64,000 nt of DNA from the NCBI GenBank assembly GCA_008009225.1, contig CM017761.1, positions 71,862,694 to 71,926,693 of the forward strand, given 5' to 3'. How positions within the stretch are numbered: the stretch's first letter is position 1; every line of letters starts with the position of its first letter. The notes under the pieces are model-generated. The model made no database searches and was not told where the DNA came from. It saw only the letters and a list, made by a program, of their open reading frames with translations. Shown one piece after another: positions 1 to 11,104 of the stretch. The position numbers were made by a program, and so were the translations under genes. Source of the stretch: Acer yangbiense (taxonomy: Eukaryota > Streptophyta > Magnoliopsida > Sapindales > Sapindaceae).

Positions 1-1784
1 TTAACAAGACCGAGTGAAGTATCAAAAAGCCGGGACCTCATCGGAATGAAGAGACTTAAAAGCATTCGAGCATCAAATCTTAGGTGTCAACCTATTCAGC
101 TCACTGTGGCAGTTCAACTCGCCGTAGCTAGAATAACTCAGCTAGCCGTGACTATTCAACTCAGCAGGGCTCGTGAAGCAAGGCAGTTCATCGAACACAA
201 TTAGAGCCAAATGCAAGTAAGTAAGAAGTTAAAATTATTTTTATACAAACAAAGTGTTTTCTTTTTGCAGGAATATCAACCGAAAGGCCCTAACAAAACA
301 AATGCAAAAAAGGGCTAAACTACACGACTGGCAGCCCTCTCAGGTTGACCAGCTATTCATCATGTTGCTTTACTCGCCATGACGACATCATCCACTCCGC
401 AGCCAACCACGTTGGTAAAGATGATAACGACAAATAAACGGCAAATACACACTGAAAGTAATCGATACTTCACCAGAGCAGCAACATCGATCACAATTGT
501 CTCACAATCAGTGACTTCGCCATTTAAGGAGATTATTTACACGACAATGAAAGCATTGAACAATGGAATACTTCTCGGTCAGAAGAATGATGGTGAACAA
601 AGCACTCGCACAAACGGAAAGTAATAGAAGTAAAAAAAAAAAAAAATGATGCGAAGAACAACAGAAGAAGCGGTCATGCAAAGAAGCATTAAATGCTAAA
701 GTTTGCACTCAAAAGGGAACACAAGGGCTAAAGATAGAAAGGAGGGAAATAATTTCCCTAAAAACCAGAAGCCAAGTGCGATTATAAATACTACTCACCA
801 AAACGAAGGAATGAAGAGATCAAGTCGCTTGTTCGGCTCGAAGTATTTATGGGGGTATTGTTGTACGTATATTTTCGTCAGCATGACACGTCAGCAAAGA
901 TAGCGGTTAATACGGAAGTACAGTAATTCCACGTCACCAGGTCTGGACACGTCATCAAGAAAGCTAAATATGGAAGTTAGAAGCATATGCGCCAAGTAAA
1001 GTCGTCTAGTTAAAGAAATATTAATGAGCGAAGATCCTACTCGCCGAAGATCCTGCTCGCCGAAAATCTTTACTCAGCAAGATCTACTCGGCCAAAACAG
1101 GAACTACTCGGCAAAAACAAGAAATACAATCCTATCAAGATACGTCTTATCAAGCGGAGATCCACTCAGATACGAAATCTAAGAATCACACTCCAAGTAA
1201 GGAAATATCCCTATTTCCTCTCTAGTGTCAGAAGTCTAATCGGGAAAGAACTCAAAACTTCTAGAAGGATAAACACCAAACGGGAAAACGAGTTCTAATC
1301 AGTCTACTCTACCAGAATCCTACAAAGACTCTAATTAATGAGTCCACCGCTTATACGACAGAAACTAGGACAACCCTATATCGAACCCTATAAATACATC
1401 CATGTATTCATTATATCGGAGAGAGATCATGAGCAATTTACACTTACATGAGAAAAGAGATACGAAACATAAGCAATTATCTGAGAGAAAGCGAGTATTG
1501 AGTGTGTAATTATTCTATTTATAGTGGATCTCTTCTCGCCGTCACTGGCACCGTGGATGTTTCCCCGCCTTGGGGTTTTACCACGTAAAACATGTGTTAT
1601 GCTTGATTTATTCTTTATTTCCTGCTTTTCTATATTACTATCCTCAAATATGAACAAATTGTATCACATCCACGTGGAGAAAGAGGCTTTGATTATTCAA
1701 CCCTAGATTAGTTAAAGCTTCGATTTGCCTACGTGTTATTGTTTGGCGGTTGACTTTTCAACGATCCAAAATTCACCGTCAACA
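1..1784 (+). mobile_element. Probable LTR-retrotransposon remnant (3' part of an LTR)
   Basis: No credible coding sequence was found. Repeated short motifs of the tactcgcc / actcggc type occur around 1030-1110. A TATA-like ctataaatac lies near 1388-1397. It is followed by a stretch at about 1525-1600 (gtggatctcttctcgccgtc, then an accgtggatgtttccccgcc-like run) that resembles the R-U5 part of plant LTRs. The segment ends at 1784 with accgtcaaca, a CA terminus of LTR type. The matching TG start and a target-site duplication were not found, so the left limit and family are uncertain. A Ty3/gypsy-type origin is a guess from composition only. Confidence 0.35.
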
Positions 1785-2184
1785 AATGTAATTTTAATTT
1801 GTGACATGTTTATGAATGTACTGAAAAATGTACATGAATGTAATGGGAATTTTGACATGTTTATGAATGTATTGAATATGTGATGAATGTACTGAATATA
1901 TGATGAATGTAATGGGAATTTTGACATCCTTTTTTACATTAACATGCAAGATAATCTGAATCTGAAAACAACATGCTCCATAATCTGAATCTGTCCATAA
2001 CATTAACACTAATTGAATCTGAAATCTGAAAAGGGCACTACATATCATTAACATGCTCCAAAATTTGAAAATACAACTCCATCCACATTTTTGTTTAAAT
2101 CATTTCCATAACATTTTCAAAACATGCTCCATTCTTCTTAACATTTTCAAAACATTAATTTCATATTTTGTTGGGTGTTGCAGT
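1785..2184. other. AT-rich intergenic DNA with short direct repeats
   Basis: No gene is seen here. A 23-bp direct repeat beginning gaatgtaatgggaattttga occurs at 1836-1858 and 1905-1927. It is surrounded by degenerate gaatgtactgaa units, so this is a small, diverged tandem array. The 2050-2170 part has repeated acattttcaaaacat motifs. Confidence 0.5.
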
Positions 2185-2511
2185 CCTCCAACTCTATAGT
2201 TGTCTAATGTAATGCGTTCAACCTCAGCACTGTGTATGCCCAATATCTCTGCATAAACAACAACAAATACAATAAAAAAAAAAGAGTAAAACTTTAATTA
2301 AAACAAATTAAAAAAAAAGGATTAAAATCTACATTACCTTACTAAAGAATGACTTAAGCAAAGCTCCATTAGTCGTCTAATGTAGTGCGCTCGACCTCAG
2401 CAGGTGTATGCCCAATATCCCTGCATAAACAACAACAAATACAACAAATAAATAAAAAGTAAAACTTAAATTAAAACAAATTAATAAAAAGTATTAATCT
2501 ACAATACCTTA
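2168..2511 (-). repeat. Tandem duplication of the terminal FAR1-gene exon and its intron
   Basis: The 3' exon with its acceptor (atgcag|ggatattgggcata) at 2420-2369 is repeated 172 bp downstream at about 2248-2196 as atgcag|agatattgggcata. The copy has substitutions and a one-base length change that alters the frame. The upstream intron (aacaacaacaaatac runs) and a donor-like agtaaggta are repeated too. Only the proximal copy gives a frame that joins well to the zinc-knuckle exon. Confidence 0.75.
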
Positions 2512-5232
2512 CTGAAGGACAGTTGTTCCTAGTATGTCCCTCATTTTTGCAAATGGTACAACGTCTTTTCTTGGTTGGTTGACTCTCTTTTGGGTTCTTT
2601 GCTCTCAAAGACTTTGGGCGCCCTTTTATGGGCACTCGTGATGGTCCTGCACCGTTTGTGAAAAGTTTGATACAACTTGACTTCTTAAAATTTGATCATC
2701 ATTGGTTCCCTCCCCTTTTTGTGAACATTCTACACGATCTTCCATTGCAAGCAACTCTTTGTGAACTTTCTCCAATGCAAGTGTGAAGTGATTGTGTTTT
2801 TCAGTTGACTGTGATGCAAGTTCGACAATGTCATAAAGTTGTATCATTGACTTGAATTTTCTCATTGTAGCCTCATCTTCTCCTTGCTGAACTTGCCCTT
2901 CAGAACATGGTATGTCGGGAATGGGTCGACTCTTAGCATTCATAGTCCATCTATCTAGAATATAGCACTGTGGCAATCGATCTAACTTTGCTTTCTTGCC
3001 AAAAACACACAAGATATGCCTACAAAGAATCCCCACGAACTCCCACATATGGCATGTACATGTTGCATGTCCTTCATCACCCTCCAATGTCACATGGTAA
3101 ATAGGTGTTTCTTTACCATAAGCTGTCACTCCATATGTCTTGGTCTCACCCTCTTTCGACAAGTTTTTTGCTTGGTACCGTAGACTATCGAACAGCTCAG
3201 CTTGGAAGATCATGAAAGATTTTCTTGTATAAACCGTTGCCGCCTCCTCTTCAATTTTAAGAGGTGTCTTCAATATCGCCCGTGTAGATTTAGTCCTGAC
3301 ATCCTTTTCTTTCTCTTTAAAGTAACGTGCATCTATAGCTTTTTCATACTGGTGCACGAAGTCACTAACCATGGTGATTGAACGAACATAATCTTTGAAA
3401 AATTTATTCATGCTTTCACTTCTTTGAGTTGTTGACATACCGGCACAGAATGTCGAACGCAAGTAAGCTGGTACCCACTTTTCCCGTCGGCTGTAAAGAT
3501 TTTGCAGCCAAGTATTTTCTCCAAGCTCATACTTCACTACTATCGAAGCCCATTTTTGCTCAAACTCATCAATTGTAATTGTCTCATGGATGCAATGACG
3601 AAATTCTTTCTGAAAATCCAGAAATTTGTTATATACATGGGCCAAGTGTTCGGGAAACTTTTGTAAAATGTGCCACAAGCACAACCTATGAGTTGTATTC
3701 GAGAGTACCTCTGCAATGGCATTAGCCATCGCCTTATCATCATCGGTAATTATGGTGTTCGGGGCACGCCCAAGCATAGCCTCTTGCCATGTTCTCAATA
3801 ACCATGTATATGATTCAGCCGTTTCATTAATTAACAAAGCACAACCAAACATTATGGTCTGATGATGATGGTTAACTCCAGAAAATGGCACAAATGGCAT
3901 TTTATAAATATTGGTCAAGTAAGTGGCATCAAATGTAACAACATCTCCAAAATATTGGTATGCAGCCCTTGATCGCGCATCAGCCCAAAAACAACTTCCC
4001 ATACACCCATCCTTATCAACTTGCATGGAATACACAAACCCAGGTTCTTTGAGTTGCCGATCAATAAAGTAGGAATATAACCTTTGTGCATCCCCCTCTT
4101 CAAATATTTTTCTCCTTTTGGTTCCCAAGTAATTTTCAACATCTTTGCCAATACAACCAACATTAAAGTCACCACCTGATTCTTTACTTAACACCGACAT
4201 AATTTTCCTCATCGGTACACCAGACTCATTCAACGTCATAATCAGTTTTTTTTGGACTTTAGTAACTCCCCTATGCCCACGAAGCAAGCTAGTACTTCTC
4301 GGTGTGAGTAGAATATGATTATGTTCAACCACAAACTTGTTGACTATCCACTTTTCGCCATTTTTTTTAATTCCTATTATTGCTTTACATCCAATTTTTG
4401 TCTCGGCGGGTTGAGGGAGTGTTCGATATTTTTCTTTCCGACTAACCTGTCGGAATCCTGCCCTTGTGCAAACATAGTCAACTGCACAAAGAGTTTTATC
4501 ATCTTTCGACAACCTAGTATGATTCGTCCGAATTGCAAAACCTTTTCGTCTTGCATATGCCTTGTAAAATGTTTAGGCGTCTTCCACATCCTCAAATTCC
4601 ATACCAATGTATGCCTCCAAACTACCACTACTCGAAGAGACTCCCCCATCCACATTCACTCCATCATCGACATTCACTCCATCATCGACATTCATCCCAT
4701 CTTCGACATTCACATCATCTGAAATGTATACACTTTCAGCCTCAAGTTCATCACTATTAACCCAAGAAATTTGTTCCTACAATACAAAACCACCACATTT
4801 ATAACTGTGCAAATTGATTTTTTTTTCTCCACTTTTAACAAGCAAAAAGAAAGTTGCAGAGTCAAAATTACTTAAACATAATTCAGTCAAATAAATTTCT
4901 TAGTCTTGCAATCATAAAAAACCCAAAATTGTACCTAAATCTCTCTCACACACACACACACAGGCCTCTTAAAGGTAAAAACATGTCAAACCATCAAATT
5001 CCACTAATATATACACATAAAACAATTAACAATCAGAGACAAAAATTATAAGTCATACAATGTAGCAAAAGAAAAATCTTGCCTTGTCAGCAACGAAGGG
5101 GATCTTCTGGGATTCATCGGCAAGAATTTCGGATTTTTGTTGAATAATAGCTTCATCACCGAAACTCCCCCAATCTTCAAACTCACACAACGTCGCACCA
5201 CCACCACCACCACACTCTTCCTGATTCTGCAT
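2369..5232 (-). pseudogene. FAR1-related sequence (FRS/MULE transposase-derived) gene, disrupted
   Basis: FAR1/FHY3-family proteins are DNA-binding transcription factors derived from Mutator-like transposases. Exon 1 (5232-5083) encodes 50 residues starting MQNQEEC. Exon 2 (4776-2508) holds nearly all domains. Exon 3 (2420-2369) ends DIGHTPAEVERTTLDD. The main open part (4512-2626, 628 codons) shows the FAR1 zinc-finger ligands C15, C42, H64, H66, and a MULE transposase core with FDATY near 195 and TDDDK near 256. A SWIM finger (CTCHMWEFVGILCRHIL) lies near 485-500. A CX2CX4HX4C knuckle (CTICKNEGHTRNNC) is encoded at about 2560-2520. Two lesions break it: TAA at 4575-4573 inside the FAR1 domain, and loss of one C in gaccat near 2646, which shifts the knuckle out of frame. 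Intron 1 appears to use a GC donor (aag|gcaaga). It is either a pseudogene or carries sequence errors; an active MULE transposase is less likely because no terminal repeats were found. Confidence 0.8.
4642..4713 (-). repeat. 18-bp minisatellite in FAR1-gene exon 2 (four units)
   Basis: Four 18-bp units at 4642, 4660, 4678 and 4696 (consensus tccatcatcgacattcac on the + strand) encode an acidic VNVDDG/MNVDDG repeat. It lies just N-terminal to the FAR1 zinc-finger domain. Unit number could vary between alleles. Confidence 0.8.
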
Positions 5233-5384
5233 CCTCCTAACACAAAATCATATATAGATACATATATTCATTTAGAGTTCGTTATCGCAAATTTTTTAGT
5301 CATCAAAAAACAATTGAAACATGATAGAGCCCAAACAGACAAACAAGCAAAAAAACCAACTTCAAGCAACAACAAAATTATGAA

Positions 5385-5767
5385 ACGGAAATTTGAATTT
5401 TTCGTTTTGATTTCGTTGTGATTGATTGAATGAATACCAATGAGAGTGAGAGTAGGCAGTGTATGGTGTTATCTCTGAAGGGGTTTTCTTGTTTGGCTAT
5501 ATATCATATATGCATGGTCCCAAATTCGTCTTTATCTAACACAGCCCAATAATATATTGTTTGCGATTTTTTTTTTTGCAGTACTCATATATCAACCTTT
5601 TCCATTCCTGATGCAATTATATTTCAGAATAGAAACGAGAAGGTGTACCTAGAGATGGGTATGGAATGAAATTTGAATTTTTCGTTCTGATTTTGTTGTG
5701 ATTGATCGAATGAATACCAATGAGAGTGAGAGTAGGCAGTGTTTGGTGTGATCTCTGAAGGGGTTTT
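5385..5767. repeat. Direct repeat of about 103 bp in the FAR1-gene 5' flank
   Basis: The segments 5385-5487 and 5665-5767 are near identical with a constant 280-bp offset and no gaps. Both include atttgaatttttcgtt, aatgaataccaatgagagtg and a gaaggggtttt end. The repeats lie 150-530 bp upstream of the exon 1 ATG, where promoter or leader would be expected. No other gene is seen between 5233 and 5947. Confidence 0.8.
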
Positions 5768-6241
5768 TTGGTTTTGTTTTTGTTTTTTAATGATTTTTTT
5801 TTATTAATACGAAATCAGAAACATGATTTTGGGAGGAAGAAGAGGGGTTTGTGTGTGGTGAGGTCTAATTCACTTAGTGTGTTTTTGCTGACGTGTCAAC
5901 TTTGTATAGGAGGGCTGCTAATATGGGCTTAACAGCCCGACCGCTGCACAGCTTTTCCCTTACAACTAATGTTTGATTTCAATGCTTGTTATCAATTAAT
6001 TAATTAGTCAAATAATGAAATTAGTTGATTTAACGTTTTTGAATGATAAATATTGTTAGCTTATCCACTAAAAATATCAAACAGCTATACTTCATGCTTT
6101 TTACGTATTTTTGCTTTTAAATATTTGGTGAGTTGAAAAATTAGATTGCGGAATTTGAACTTCTTGTTCATATTGTATGTTTAAAACTGCATATTCCTGT
6201 TATTTGGAGATCTTATTCATGTTCGCTCGTTCTTTTTCTAG

Positions 6242-6973
6242 AGAGCTGCAAACACGGGTTGGGGTGCTCAGGACAAAGAGTCGAAATGGGGACATGAGAA
6301 GTTTGAAGGTAATAAAGAAGGTTTTAGACGGGGTAATAAAGATTCTAGTTTCAAACCAACAGGCAATGGAAAGGCCTTAGAGACCCACCCTAAGCAAAGT
6401 GATAGGAGAGAGGAAAAGAGTTCAAGAAGGCATGATAATGTTGAAAACTCAAGAGAAGATCATAATAAGAGGGAAGAAAAGAGATCGAGGCGGCAGGACA
6501 CTGATGACGGTTCAATAGAAGATCATGATAGGAGGGAAGAAAAGAGACCGAGAAGGCACAGTGATGGTGAATTTGAGCTTAGGTCAGGAGGCGATCAGCA
6601 TTGGAGGGAAGAAAATAGATCGAGAAGGCATGGTGATGAGGGTGAATTTGAGCGAAGGCCCAAAGAAGATCATGATAGGAGGGAAGAAAAGAGATCAACA
6701 AGGCGCACTGATGGTGAATTTGAGCTTAGGTCAGGAGGCGATCAGCATAGGAGGGAAGAAAATAGACCGAGAAAGCATGGTGATGAGGGTGGATTTGAGC
6801 GAAAGCCTAGAGAAGATCAAAATAGGAGGGAAGAAAAGAGACATACAAGGCGTGATTCTGAATCCTATGTCAGAGAAGACCGTGACAGAAGAGGAGAGGA
6901 CAAATGGTCAACTCAACGGGGGGATTCTTCCTCTTACCGTCAAAGAGAGAGAGATGATCATCGACATCAATAA
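6242..6973 (+). pseudogene. Orphan last exon of an RBMX2-like (RRM/CCCH zinc finger) protein, copy A
   Basis: An exon of 244 codons follows a tttttctag acceptor and reads RAANTGWGAQDKESKWGHEK, then an Arg/Glu-rich tail ending DDHRHQ. This matches the C-terminal layout of plant RBMX2/Snu17-type proteins, pre-mRNA splicing factors with an RRM followed by one CCCH finger and a charged tail. The tail has imperfect repeats of about 50 residues (GDQHxREENR...DHDRREEKR). The frame is fully open but contains no start, because the RRM and CCCH exons are absent: upstream homology stops inside the preceding intron at 5948. Relative to copy B it keeps Trp in GWG, where copy B has a stop, but has a 9-bp in-frame loss near 6507. 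It is probably non-functional unless spliced to an exon outside the homologous block. Confidence 0.65.
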
Positions 6974-8188
6974 GATAGGTGAGAATCCCATAAGCATGCA
7001 CGATGAAACTCTACATTTCCGGGTTCACCTGTGTGCAACAAGATCATTTATATGCAAATCTGAGAGTTGGGATCACATTTCTTTGGTTTGCTGAGATTTT
7101 CCAGTGTTTGCTTGGGATGATTTTTTTCCCTTTTTTTTCTTACTTGTCATCAACCGTTAACTCAACTGCAGCTTCTCAGATAAAATGTGTATTTCTAGTC
7201 ACCCAAATGATCCAATTTTAACTTGTAATATTTGATGATAGTTGGTTGCTATAATTGGATTTGTTTTGCCACTTTGTATTCAGATTATTCAGATGAAAGT
7301 TTGGTTTTGATCCTTTTTATTCCTCATGTTTCTTCTATTGCAGAACAATGAGGTGTAGAATAGTTACATTTTATTACTTCAAAAGGTCATTGTTGTAACA
7401 AGTTACTAGCTTAATCCCAAATCAGAACCACTAATACAGTAGACATTAGCCATACTTAAACAAATGGAACAACCACAAGTGAGAAAAAAGAGTGAAAAGC
7501 TGAAATTATTGAAACCAAAGCATCAGATTGGAAGGAAAAATCAGCTATATTATGGAGAGTCAATTGAGCAGAGAACTCCAATTCTCACTAAATCAACCAA
7601 GCACTCCTCAGTTCTTCCTTTTCCACGTAGTCTTGCAAAATTTTCAACATTGTTGTCGTCAACTCTTACCTCCAACAGAAGAGAAGGTTCAATAATCTCT
7701 GTTACTCTTTCCGGCAAAGCTATCTTAGCAAAATCATGGAGGTTTAGGCCATCATTAAACATGTTGTCAGTCGGTCTCCCTTTAGTGAACATCTCTAGTA
7801 AGAGAATTCCAAAGCTATAAACATCTCCGGACATGGACAGTTCGCTGCCCATACCATACTCTGAAAAACATGATAATTCATTGAGTTTGAAAATAATCCA
7901 ATGTTATAAAGATCCAAAAGTATATAACACATAAAAGAGTTACCTTATGCGACATAACCAACGATTCCTTTTATCCCAATGGAGCTTGACTGAGTTCCAG
8001 GAGCAGTACCAAGTAGGTGATCAGACATAAATTTTGCTAGCCCAAAGTCACCCACATGGGGGATCATGTCATGATCAAGTAGGACCTTGCTTGGCTTTAA
8101 ATCACCATGAACCATTGGTGGTTGGCTGTGGTGGTGAAGGTATTCAATTGTTGAAGCCACATCAATAGCTATATTTAGTCTTTGAATG

Positions 8189-8948
8189 TGTTGAAAATAG
8201 ATTTAGAAAACTCTACAAAAGGATGTGCGACCATTTGCTGGCACATTACATTGCACATCCAACTGTCAATGTGCGACCATTTGGTTGCACTTCACTGGTT
8301 TCAGCTATACGAAACTAGGCAAGTTGCTCAAGTCTACTAGTTTCATACAGCTGAATCAGTAGGCAAAATAAACATTTTTCATCACAGAGATCATTGCTCT
8401 GTGTCCATAAAAACATTACATAAAATATATTTTGATAAACATTTATAAAAACATTATATAGATACATAAATAGAAAGACATGAACATAAAATTAAAAGAG
8501 AAGAAACATAAGAGAAACATACTTTTGAAAACATTTTATATTGACATCACATGCCATTTTCGGTGATGGCTGAACACATACACTCTCTCTCTAGATCTAT
8601 CTTTTTACAATGACATTGGATGGTTTAAATACAAAATACATAACAATTTACAACCATTGGATTGCCATCAATGATCACTCCATCCAATGGATGGGTGTTC
8701 TTTAAGTAAATGCAATTTCCAAGACATTACCCACTACACTAAGTAATGGTACATCATCAATGACATCATCAATATTACATCATCCATTACATAATAACCA
8801 AACCATACATAAACCATAATTAAAACATAACCATAGTTACAAAATGGGTCACATTGGGCCATCCATAGTTTGATCCATGAGCCATCAATATCCATAACCA
8901 CTGATCCATACCCATTGTCTTTTAAAGACAAATTTCATATTTCCAACA
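8189..8948 (-). repeat. 3' LTR of the non-autonomous element
   Basis: This is a 760-bp LTR next to the polypurine tract. It contains an inverted pair around 8316-8355 (tttcagctatacgaaacta and tagtttcatacagctgaa). Confidence 0.85.
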
Positions 8949-9465
8949 CTCCTCCTTGAAATTTGTCTTGAAGACTTGAAGCTTCCCATCCATCAATATC
9001 CATCAATATTAAGCTTCAATTCCATCAATTTGAAGGAAAAATCGGAACCATAAAATATCCATGAATGTGCGACTTGTTGCTTGCATATCGCTGATATAAA
9101 ATTTTGTTTTTCTCCGGTAGCTCCTCCTCAATTTTTAATTTGAGCTTTCTTTGAGCTCTCCATGCAGGAACTCGCTGGCAAATATGTTTCTTCCAATATT
9201 ATATCAGCACAAATTTTTTATTTATTTATTTTTTTTTTCAAAAAACATCAATAACATGGCTGCTGTCTTCTTTGGACAAACAGACCATGAACATAAATAT
9301 CCATCCATAAATTTGTTCATAAATCACGGGTGATGCCTCTGGGTCATGCTCTCCATGGATAGCTGCCTCATTGGGTCAGTCTTACCAAGGGTTATGCCTC
9401 TGGGTCATGCTCACCATGAAACATGAACATCCATGAAAAACAATAAAATGAAATTTAGGTCCAAC

Positions 9466-10225
9466 TGTTGAAAATAGATTTAGAAAATTCTATAGAAGGA
9501 TGTGCGACCATTTGCTTGCACATTACATTGCACATCCAACTGTTAATGTGCGACCATTTGGTTGCACTTCACTGGTTTCAGCCATACGAAACTAGGCAAG
9601 TTGTTCAAGTCTTCTAGTTTCATACAGCTGAATCAGTAGGCAAAATAAACATTTTTCATCACAGAGATCATTGCTCTGTGTCCATAAAAACATTACATAA
9701 AATATATTTTGATAAACATTTATAAAAACATTATATAGAAACATAAATAGAAAGACATGAACATAAAATTAAAAGAGAAGAAACATAAGAGAAACATACT
9801 TTTGAAAACATTTTATATTGACATCACAGGCCATTTTCGGTGATGGCTGAACACATACACTCTCTCTCTAGATCTATCTTTTTACAATGACATTGGATGG
9901 TTTAAATACAAAATACATAACAATTTACAACCATTGGATTGCCATCAATGATCACTCCATCCAATGGATGGGTGTTCTTTAAGTAAATGCAATTTCCAAG
10001 ACATTACCCACTACACTAAGTAATGGTACATCATCAATGACATCATCAATATTACATCATCCATTACATAATAACCAAACCATACATAAACCATAATTAA
10101 AACATAACCATAGTTACAAAATGGGTCACATTGGGCCATCCATAGTTTGATCCATGAGCCATCAATATACATAACCATTGATCCATACCCATTGTCTTTT
10201 AAAGACAAATTTCATATTTCCAACA
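9466..10225 (-). repeat. 5' LTR of the non-autonomous element
   Basis: This is a 760-bp LTR about 98% identical to 8189-8948. The equal length and few differences indicate recent insertion. Confidence 0.85.
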
Positions 10226-11065
10226 GAATGAGACTAAAATTACTTGTCTCATGTTGATCTTTGTTCTTGAGCTAACACTCCTCTAAACTTCCATTTTGCA
10301 TGTATTCATAAACCAAAGCCTTAAAGTCATCTCCTTTAAAATCTATGCTTGACCAAATAGTTACGATTTTGATGAGGTTTTGGTGGCGAACGTTTCTCAA
10401 TGCTTCACATTCAGCTATGAAACTCTTGGACGCACCTTTCCGCTGAAGATTGATCACCTTCACCACAACTAATAGTCTGTTTTCACCCAATAGACAATTT
10501 GGCCAGACAAATTGTTGGAAGAAAGATCTAACTTTTTTATGCTTCTCAAAGAAGTAAAAGAAGGAATGCTTCCTCTAAAAGAATTGCCTTGCAAATAAAG
10601 GTATTCTAAACTGGTGCCTAGAGTAGCAGGAATCTCGCTAGAGAACTGGTTTCCAGAGATATCCAACGAAATGAGAGTATTCAACTTGCCCACTTCCGAA
10701 GGAAAAGAGCCACTCAGATAGGTTCAGGCCAAGTGATAGAGTTGTTATGGCAAGAATTTGTTGAGGCACACTCCCTGTGAGGTTATTTTTGCTGAGAGAC
10801 AACAAAATCAAATTCTGACAATTTCCAAGGGTGGATGGTATATTGCCTTGCAAATTATTGGAGTCCAATAAGAGACTTGTCAGTCTTGTCAGATTGCCTA
10901 TAGTGGTTGGAATGCTTCCTTGTAAACTATTTTCACTCAGTTCTAAAGCTTGTAAGTTTTTAAGCTCCCCAATAACATGTGGAATGTTAAATTGCATTTT
11001 AAGTGAATTCAGTTTAACTAGATTTCCTATTCCAAGATGTATGTTGCCAGATATTTGATTGAATG

Positions 11066-11066
<1 letters not shown>

Positions 11067-11102
<36 letters not shown>
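11067..11102. repeat. (TA)n microsatellite inside RLK coding sequence, 36 bp
   Basis: The tract lies in the LRR region of RLK pseudogene A and keeps the frame (YIYIYI). The copy B counterpart at 46118-46145 is 28 bp, which changes the frame there. Confidence 0.9.

Positions 11103-11104
<2 letters not shown>

Larger units (their letters stand above)
8189..10225 (-). mobile_element. Non-autonomous LTR retrotransposon (760-bp LTRs) with 5-bp TSD gaatg
   Basis: Two 760-bp direct repeats, 8189-8948 and 9466-10225, differ at about a dozen positions and flank 517 bp with no coding capacity. Ends are TGTTG...CAACA. The target duplication gaatg is at 8184-8188 and 10226-10230. Copy B of the duplication has the unoccupied site at about 45260. 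Minus orientation is inferred because aaggaggag, a polypurine tract, adjoins the LTR at 8948 on that strand, and the LTR then starts TGTTGGAAATATG. No tggtatcagagc primer site was found. A relative begins at 63448. Confidence 0.88.

Noticed and set aside
379..624. Small ORF of 81 codons in the first kilobase
   Set aside because: No recognisable motifs, repeat-like surroundings and low-complexity codons; treated as chance within an LTR remnant.
2369..5947. The FRS gene as the transposase of an autonomous Mutator-like element inserted in the RBMX2-like intron
   Set aside because: No convincing terminal inverted repeats or 9-bp duplication were found around 1.8-2.2 kb and 5.9 kb; left as an open possibility only.
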